The position numbers were made by a program, and so were the translations under genes. Shown here piece by piece: positions 5,790-11,115 of a stretch of DNA of 11,115 nt. The number at the start of each line of letters is the position of its first letter. Within the stretch, counting starts at the first letter, position 1. A model generated the notes under the pieces. The model made no database searches, had not been told where the DNA came from, and worked only from the letters and a program-made list of their open reading frames with translations. The stretch comes from an uncultured Planctomycetaceae bacterium (GTDB taxonomy: Bacteria; Planctomycetota; Planctomycetia; Pirellulales; Pirellulaceae). Location of the stretch: contig CAIXSC010000988.1 in NCBI GenBank assembly GCA_903921945.1, positions 1-11,115 of the forward strand, given 5' to 3'.

Positions 5790-7478
5790 ATGAAGAAGGA
5801 AATGCTCATCAACGTCTCGCAACCCGAGGAATGCCGGATTGCGATCGTTGAAGACGGCGTGCTCGAAGAACTTTATATCGAGCGGGCCAGCCAAGACAAT
5901 TATGTCGGCAACATCTACAAAGGTCGCATCGTTAACTTAGAACCCAGTATCCAAGCCGCCTTCGTCGATTTCGGAGTCGGCCGAAATGGGTTCCTTCATA
6001 TCAGCGACGTCGAGCCCCAGTACTTTCGCCAGGGCGGGTTCGATCCGAACGAGCCGATCGTCGGCGGCCGGCACAGCGAATTCGACCTCGGGGATGACGA
6101 GGACGAAGGTGGCGATGGGGCCGAAGAACGCGGCGAAGACCGGCCCGAGGGGGCCGCAAGCGATCGGCCCGGCGATCGGGGCCGGCGCGGGGGCGGCCGG
6201 CGTCGCAGTTTCCGCAACTCCAGCGGACGTCCGCGGGTCAAGCCGCCGATCCAGGATATCTTCCGCCGCGGCGACGAAGTGCTTGTCCAAGTCATTAAAG
6301 AGGGGATCGGCAGCAAAGGCCCCACGCTTTCCACCTACATCAGCATTCCAGGCCGCTACCTCGTGCTCATGCCCGCGCTGGGACGCGTCGGCGTTTCCCG
6401 CAAAATCGAGGACGATGTCCTCCGCCGGAAACTCCGCGACACCATGCTCGACCTCGAGCCGCCCGAGGGGCTCGGATTTATCGTTCGCACCGCCGGCCAA
6501 GACCGCACTCGTAAAGAGCTGTCCCGCGACCTGACCTACCTTGTCCGGCTTTGGAAGGTCATCTCTCGGCGCGTCCAAAAGGCGCAGGGCCCCACGGATA
6601 TTTACGAAGAAAGCGACATGATCATCCGAACGATCCGCGATATCGTGACCACCGATATCGACGCGATCGTCATCGATGAAAAGTCGGCCTTCGACCGCGC
6701 CCAAGAGTTCCTGGAACTTGTCATGCCGCGGCATGTCTCGCGATTGCAGCACTACGAAGGCCGCGAGCCGCTGTTCCATAAATATAAGCTGGAAAAGGAA
6801 ATCGCCAGCATTCACAGCCGCAAAGTGCCGCTCAAGTCGGGCGGTTCGATCGTCATCGACCAAACGGAAGCCCTGGTCGCCATCGACGTCAACAGCGGCA
6901 GCTTCCGCACCGAGGACAACGCCGAGGAAACGGCGTACCAGCTCAACATCCAGGCCGCGAAAGAAATCGCCCGGCAACTGCGGCTGCGCGACCTCGGCGG
7001 CGTCATTGTCAACGACTTCATCGATATGCGGCGCGACAAACACCGCCGCGGTGTCGAACGCGCGTTGCTGGACGCGCTCAAACGCGACCGCGCCCGCTCG
7101 AAGGTCCTGCGGACCAGCCCGTTCGGCCTCATCGAAATGACGCGGCAACGCATCCGGCCCAGCATTAACCGCAGCGTCTACGCGACCTGCCCATGCTGCA
7201 ACGGCCGCGGCTTGGTCAAAACGGCGGAAAGCATGGCGATCGAAGTCGTCCGCATGATGATGCTCGCCTCGCAACTTCCTTACATCGCCGCGATCACCGT
7301 CCGCGTCAATCAGGAAGTCGCCACCTACCTGAATAACCGCAAGCGGAAAGAAATCAGCCGGCTGGAAGACGAGGCGAATCTCAAGATCCAAGTGCTCATC
7401 GCCGATTCGCAGTTCCCCGAACACTTTGTGATCGAGTGCCGCGATGGCGACGGCCGGGAGATCATGCTGCCCGAATAA
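5790..7478 (+). CDS. rng: Ribonuclease E/G family endoribonuclease
   Basis: Single-strand endoribonuclease for rRNA maturation and mRNA decay. The 562 aa correspond to the catalytic half of RNase E, or to RNase G; there is no C-terminal degradosome scaffold. The N-terminal S1-like domain (YVGNIYKGRIVNLEPSIQAA, FVDFGVGRNGFLHISD) is split by a charged insert at about 76-155, then resumes at GDEVLVQVIKEGIGSKGPTL. The catalytic DNase I-like part has AIDVNSG with metal ligand D366 (E. coli D303) and VNDFIDM with D409 (E. coli D346), again 43 residues apart. The Zn-link motif is CPCC (C467, C470). The ATG at 5790 has GAAAGG at 5779-5784 and lies 27 bp after the HPr stop. Length and lack of a tail favour RNase G, but RNase E/G is the safer name. 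Confidence 0.95.
   Translation: MKKEMLINVSQPEECRIAIVEDGVLEELYIERASQDNYVGNIYKGRIVNLEPSIQAAFVDFGVGRNGFLHISDVEPQYFRQGGFDPNEPIVGGRHSEFDLGDDEDEGGDGAEERGEDRPEGAASDRPGDRGRRGGGRRRSFRNSSGRPRVKPPIQDIFRRGDEVLVQVIKEGIGSKGPTLSTYISIPGRYLVLMPALGRVGVSRKIEDDVLRRKLRDTMLDLEPPEGLGFIVRTAGQDRTRKELSRDLTYLVRLWKVISRRVQKAQGPTDIYEESDMIIRTIRDIVTTDIDAIVIDEKSAFDRAQEFLELVMPRHVSRLQHYEGREPLFHKYKLEKEIASIHSRKVPLKSGGSIVIDQTEALVAIDVNSGSFRTEDNAEETAYQLNIQAAKEIARQLRLRDLGGVIVNDFIDMRRDKHRRGVERALLDALKRDRARSKVLRTSPFGLIEMTRQRIRPSINRSVYATCPCCNGRGLVKTAESMAIEVVRMMMLASQLPYIAAITVRVNQEVATYLNNRKRKEISRLEDEANLKIQVLIADSQFPEHFVIECRDGDGREIMLPE
6015..6254 (+). other. Charge-segregated insert in the S1 domain of RNase E/G
   Basis: This codes residues about 76-155, which interrupt the S1-like fold between the HISD strand and GDEVLVQVIKEG. 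The first half is acidic (DLGDDEDEGGDGAEERGED, 99-117) and the second is Arg/Gly-rich (RPGDRGRRGGGRRRS, 126-140). E. coli RNase G and E have no comparable insert at this point. The arginine part could bind RNA, and the acidic part could mask it or bind a partner; both are inference. Confidence 0.7.
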
Positions 7479-7513
7479 CGCCCGTTGCCGCCGCGAGCGG
7501 ATTAGGGGGCCCC

Positions 7514-9091
7514 ATGTCCAATCGTCCGGAATCGGCGGCCGGCTCGCCGCCGATCGCCGAGTCCCCCGACTCGATCGACCGGCGGCTTCGTGACGATGCC
7601 CTCCGCATCTGGAACGCCGCCGTCGCCGCCGTCGACGCGGAACGGCTGGTGCGCGAAAATGTGGCGGTGGACGGCGAGTGGCTGAAGGTCTCCGGCCGCC
7701 GCTGGCGACTCAGCGAACTCGGCCGCATCCTGGTCGTCGGCGCCGGAAAAGCCGGCGCCGGCATGGCCGCCGGGTTGGAGGCGGCCCTGGGTGAGCCACT
7801 AGCCGAACGCCATCATCTCGCCGGCTGGCTGAATGTGCCTGCCGATTGCGTGCGGCCGCTCCGCCGCATCGTGCTCCATGCCGCGCGGCCGGCTGGCGTC
7901 AATGAACCGACCGCCGCTGGCGTTGCCGGCGCCGAACGGATCTTGGCGTTGGTCGAGTCGCTGGGGCCACGCGATCTCTGCCTGTGCCTCTTGTCGGGCG
8001 GCGGATCCGCATTGCTGCCCGCGCCGCTCGGCACGATCTCGCTTGCCGACAAACAAGCAGTGACCCGCCGACTCAGTGCCGCCGGCGCGAACATTCGCGA
8101 ACTCAACACGGTTCGCAAACAACTCAGCCGCATCAAAGGCGGCGGATTGGCGCGCCACTGCCGCGCCGGCGCCCTCGCGACGCTTGTCATCTCCGATGTG
8201 CTCGGCGATCCGCTCGACATCATCGCTTCCGGTCCCACCGTGCCCGACCCGTCGACGCCCGCCGAGGCGCTCGCCATTCTCGACCGCCTGCTCGGTGTCG
8301 ACACCCCGCCATCGATCCGCGCCGCGCTCCTCAGTCGGTTGTCCGAACCGCCGCCCCCAACGTCGGCTCCCCCGGCCGTCACCAGCGACGCAGCCGCACC
8401 TGCCGACGGCGCCGCCACTGTCGGCGGCGACACCGTCATTGCCGGCGGTGACGCCGCCACTGCTGGCGGTGACGCGGCTGTTGCCCGGACCACCGGCGAG
8501 TACCGCACTGCCACGGGGTGCGAAGTCTCGCATCAAGTGATTGGCAATAACGCGGTGGCGGTCGCCGCGGCGCTTGCGGAAGCGGAACGTTTAGGTTACG
8601 CCGTCAGCGGCGAGTCTTCGCGAACGCTCGAAGGCGATGCCGAAGACCTTGGTCGGCAACTGGTACAACGGGCCGCGGCGCTTCGCGTCACCCAATCGGT
8701 CGGCGCGCTGGTGACAGGTGGAGAACCGATCGTGCGGCTCGCCCCGCCCGAAGTTCGCGGCCGTGGCGGTCGGAATCAGCAGTTGGTCCTCGCAGCGCTG
8801 GAGGAATGGATCGCGGCCGATGCGGCCCCTGGCAAGCACTCGACTTCCGGCGCCGCCGACGCGCTCGTCCTGTTGTCAGGCGGGACCGATGGCGAGGACG
8901 GGCCGACGGACGCGGCGGGCGCGATCGCCGATCGCGGCATATGGGCGGCCGCTCGACGCCGCGGCTTGTCGCCAAAAGACTTTTTGGCTCGCAATGACGC
9001 CTATCATTTCTTCGAGCAGGCCGGCGGGTTGATCAAGACCGGGCCCACGCATACTAATGTGTGCGATGTGCGGGTGTTACTATGGCGTTGA
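7514..9091 (+). CDS. Glycerate 2-kinase, GckA/TtuD type (DUF4147 + MOFRL domains)
   Basis: Phosphorylates glycerate with ATP, expected product 2-phosphoglycerate, feeding lower glycolysis. The protein has 525 aa. The N-terminal domain has VVGAGKAGAGMA (74-85), LLSGGGSALLPAP (159-171), LNTVRKQLSRIKGGGLA (197-213) and SDVLGDPLDIIASGPTVPDP (227-246). The C-terminal MOFRL domain has VTGGEPIV (400-407), GRGGRNQQ (416-423), LSGGTDGEDGPTDAAGA (454-470) and GPTHTNVCD (510-518). An Ala/Gly insert with a 7-residue repeat lies at about 278-326, between the domains. I chose the ATG at 7514, preceded by AGGGGG and 35 bp after the RNase stop. An in-frame ATG at 7436 would overlap the RNase gene and adds 26 residues without family character. 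The end overlaps the histidine kinase start by 10 bases. The assignment is secure; regulation is not visible. Confidence 0.95.
   Translation: MSNRPESAAGSPPIAESPDSIDRRLRDDALRIWNAAVAAVDAERLVRENVAVDGEWLKVSGRRWRLSELGRILVVGAGKAGAGMAAGLEAALGEPLAERHHLAGWLNVPADCVRPLRRIVLHAARPAGVNEPTAAGVAGAERILALVESLGPRDLCLCLLSGGGSALLPAPLGTISLADKQAVTRRLSAAGANIRELNTVRKQLSRIKGGGLARHCRAGALATLVISDVLGDPLDIIASGPTVPDPSTPAEALAILDRLLGVDTPPSIRAALLSRLSEPPPPTSAPPAVTSDAAAPADGAATVGGDTVIAGGDAATAGGDAAVARTTGEYRTATGCEVSHQVIGNNAVAVAAALAEAERLGYAVSGESSRTLEGDAEDLGRQLVQRAAALRVTQSVGALVTGGEPIVRLAPPEVRGRGGRNQQLVLAALEEWIAADAAPGKHSTSGAADALVLLSGGTDGEDGPTDAAGAIADRGIWAAARRRGLSPKDFLARNDAYHFFEQAGGLIKTGPTHTNVCDVRVLLWR
8420..8482 (+). repeat. In-frame 21-bp tandem repeat in the glycerate kinase gene
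   Basis: Three consecutive 21-bp units at 8420-8440, 8441-8461 and 8462-8482 encode VGGDTVI, AGGDAAT and AGGDAAV (residues 303-323). The preceding codons (DGAAT) look like a decayed extra half unit. Because 21 is a multiple of three, the frame is kept. The site lies between the two kinase domains, where extra length is likely tolerated. Confidence 0.85.
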
Positions 9092-11115
9092 CTCGCGGCA
9101 ATCTCCTGGTCTTAAGCGCGATGATCGCACTGGCCTTGGCCGGCTTGACGCTGGGGCTGACCTCCAGGTCGGTCGCGGGCGAACTGCTCTTCATCTCCAT
9201 GGTGGTGCTGTCGCTGAAGCTGCCGGATCGCAATCATACTTTGTGGACAGCCGGCGCTTGCACGCTGCTAATTGTGATCACCGCCGCCGCTCAGCCCACG
9301 AATGCCGCGGTTCCCATGCTGATACTCAACCGCAGCCTCTCGCTGGCGACGGCGTGGTTTTTAGCGATCCTGGCCTGGGACCATCGGGGTTTGCGGCGAG
9401 CGGCGGACGACGCCCGCCGCGAGATGCAGCGCAGCGAACGGAAACGCGAAGCCGAACTGCGCAAGGCGGTCGGAGAACTCGCGGAAGCGCAGGCCCAGTC
9501 GCACGAGTTCGCCATGGAACTCGAAGAGGCGCGGCGGCTCTATTTATCCTTGGTCGAAAACCTTCCAGTCCATGTCTTGCGAAAGGATGCGGAAGGTCGA
9601 CTGACCTACGTCAATTCGTCCTATCGTAAATTGCTCGGAAAATCGCTCGATGAATTGCTCGGCAAGACCGACTTCGATCTGTTTCCACCCGACCTAGCCG
9701 CGAAATACCGGCGCGACGACCTGTTGGTGATCGAATCGCGGCGGACGATGGATCGAGTGGAGATGCACCAAACGCCCGACGGTGGCAAGCTGTGGGTCGA
9801 GGTGATGAAGACGCCGCTGTTCGACCCGGAAGGCCGGCCGATCGGCATTCAAGGCATCTTCTGGGATGTCACCGACCGCGAACAGGCGCTGATCGAATTG
9901 CGCGAAAGCGAGGCGCGGACACGGGCGATCTTCGAGTACGCCATGGACAGCGTGCTGCTGATCGATGAAAAGGGCCGTGTTGTCGAAATGAATCCGGCCG
10001 CCGAACAAACGTTTCAATGCCGCCGCCGTGAATTGGCGGGCAAAGAGTTGGCGGATGTGCTATTGCCAAGTCGGTCGATCGACCGCTTTCGGAAAAAACT
10101 GGCGAATTTCCAGCAGACGGCCAGCGGCGGCTCGCTGATCGGCAGCCGCGGTGAACTTGTAATGCGACGGCGCACCGGCGAGGAGTTTATCGCCGAGATC
10201 GGATTGCAAGCGTTCACACTGCAAGATTCGACCGCCGGTTTCGTGGTGTTTGTCCGCGACATCACCTTGCAAAAGAGGGCGGAAGAGGAACGGCGGGCGG
10301 CGGCGGAGAAATTGCAGCAAGCGAAAGAGGCGGCCGAAGCCGCGAACCAAGCCAAAAGCCTGTTCTTGGCGAATATGAGCCACGAAATCCGCACGCCCAT
10401 CCACGGCATCATGGGGATGACCGGACTCGTGCTGGAGACGCCATTGACCGAGCAGCAACGCGAGTTCCTGCGGATTGCCCAAGAGTCGGCGGACGCGTTG
10501 TTGGCGGTCATCAACGACATCCTGGACTTTTCCAAAATCGAGGCCGGCCGGCTCGATCTGGAGTGGATCGATTTCGAGCCCTGCGAGGTGCTCGGCGACT
10601 GCATGAAAGCGTTGTCGTTCCGGGCGGCGGGCAAAGATTTGGAATTGGTGTCGCGGTTCGACCCGCGGATTCCCCGCATGGTTTGCGGCGACCCGCACCG
10701 GCTTCGACAAGTGATCGTCAATTTGGTCGGCAACGCGATCAAATTCACGCCGAACGGCGAGATCCAACTGAGCGTCGATATGGCGGCGGCCGATGACAAG
10801 TTTGTCGAACTGCATTTCGCCGTGCGGGATACGGGCATCGGCATTCCGCCAGCGAAACTGGCCACAATCTTCGATCCCTTCGAGCAGGGCGACAAAAGCA
10901 CGACTCGACGGTTTGGCGGCACCGGACTCGGGTTGTCGATTTCGAAGAAGCTCGTTGAACTTATGAGCGGTCGGATTTGGGTGGAGAGCCGCGAGCATAC
11001 GGGGAGCACCTTCCATTTCACGGCGCGATTCCAAACATCGGCGGCCGCGTTACGAACGCCACCCGCAAAGCCCCACCCGGTCGCCCTCGAGGCGTTGCGC
11101 GTGCTGCTGGTCGAC
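9082..11115 (+). CDS. Membrane-bound PAS-PAS hybrid histidine kinase (partial, 3' end outside window)
   Basis: Sensor kinase of a two-component or phosphorelay system; 678 codons are visible with no stop. About four hydrophobic segments (roughly 8-28, 31-46, 57-70, 78-98) with short loops form the membrane part. A charged coiled coil (105-155) leads to two PAS domains (about 155-265 and 275-395), a linker coil (397-425), HisKA with SHEIRTPIHGIMGM (phospho-acceptor H434), and HATPase_c with N-box NLVGNAIKF (547-555), G1 DTGIGIP (583-589), F-box FDPFEQ (597-602) and G2 GGTGLGLSI (612-620). ALRVLLVD (671-678) is the start of a receiver domain, so this is a hybrid kinase. The ATG at 9082 overlaps the glycerate kinase stop (9089-9091), which suggests translational coupling; no strong Shine-Dalgarno is seen. 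The signal is unknown; cytoplasmic PAS sensing seems more likely than periplasmic. Confidence 0.95.
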   Translation, partial: MALTRGNLLVLSAMIALALAGLTLGLTSRSVAGELLFISMVVLSLKLPDRNHTLWTAGACTLLIVITAAAQPTNAAVPMLILNRSLSLATAWFLAILAWDHRGLRRAADDARREMQRSERKREAELRKAVGELAEAQAQSHEFAMELEEARRLYLSLVENLPVHVLRKDAEGRLTYVNSSYRKLLGKSLDELLGKTDFDLFPPDLAAKYRRDDLLVIESRRTMDRVEMHQTPDGGKLWVEVMKTPLFDPEGRPIGIQGIFWDVTDREQALIELRESEARTRAIFEYAMDSVLLIDEKGRVVEMNPAAEQTFQCRRRELAGKELADVLLPSRSIDRFRKKLANFQQTASGGSLIGSRGELVMRRRTGEEFIAEIGLQAFTLQDSTAGFVVFVRDITLQKRAEEERRAAAEKLQQAKEAAEAANQAKSLFLANMSHEIRTPIHGIMGMTGLVLETPLTEQQREFLRIAQESADALLAVINDILDFSKIEAGRLDLEWIDFEPCEVLGDCMKALSFRAAGKDLELVSRFDPRIPRMVCGDPHRLRQVIVNLVGNAIKFTPNGEIQLSVDMAAADDKFVELHFAVRDTGIGIPPAKLATIFDPFEQGDKSTTRRFGGTGLGLSISKKLVELMSGRIWVESREHTGSTFHFTARFQTSAAALRTPPAKPHPVALEALRVLLVD

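Noticed and set aside
5937..7424. Long open frame of 495 codons on the minus strand opposite RNase E/G
   Set aside because: It is antisense to a gene with all RNase E/G motifs, its translation is compositionally biased (His/Asp/Ala/Val-rich) with no recognisable domain, and strong third-position GC bias in the true gene explains the lack of stops.
7436..7513. Upstream ATG for the glycerate kinase
   Set aside because: It would overlap the RNase gene by 43 bases and adds residues not typical of the family. The ATG at 7514 has a purine-rich AGGGGG nearby.

Overview
This window is GC-rich chromosomal DNA that looks like a planctomycete, probably of the Pirellulales type. The clue is the 817-residue membrane protein at 1196-3649. 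Its N-terminal region (starting MRLTLRTLLAYMDD, with an AEYLDN...FEK.CLESDVHLAE..SCHQIL pattern) and its C-terminal HEAT-like segment resemble proteins I know from that group. That assignment rests on recognition, not on a search.

Layout. Positions 1-573 (minus strand) hold the first 191 codons of an HpcH/HpaI-type class II aldolase, cut by the window edge. A 622-bp divergent intergenic region follows. It contains a degenerate tandem array in 11-bp phase (651-870) and an A7/T7 island (1079-1101) that may lie in the promoter of the next gene. The 817-aa single-pass membrane protein joins an anti-sigma-like cytoplasmic domain, a transmembrane helix, a long Ala/Gly linker, a FecR-like beta domain and an alpha-helical C-terminus. 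A perfect 12-bp hairpin lies 7 bases after its stop.

Positions 4098-7478 hold a same-strand set: hpf (short ribosome hibernation factor), a PtsN-like EIIA, an HPr, and an RNase E/G. The order hpf-ptsN-HPr parallels the Proteobacterial rpoN-hpf-ptsN-rapZ-npr cluster, but here an RNase E/G gene is directly linked. A 14-bp repeat cluster separates hpf from ptsN. Then comes a glycerate 2-kinase of the GckA/TtuD (MOFRL) type carrying a 21-bp tandem repeat between its domains. It overlaps by 10 bases the start of a membrane-bound PAS-PAS hybrid histidine kinase, whose receiver domain begins just as the window ends.

Functionally, the middle block suggests a PTS-type phosphorelay placed next to ribosome hibernation and RNA turnover, without EI, EIIB or EIIC genes in view. 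The aldolase and the glycerate kinase could serve one sugar-acid pathway, but they are about 7 kb apart and on opposite strands, so this is only a possibility. A recurring theme is short tandem duplication: two intergenic arrays, one in-frame array, and low-complexity inserts in three proteins. I see no tRNA, rRNA, CRISPR, insertion sequence or phage gene.
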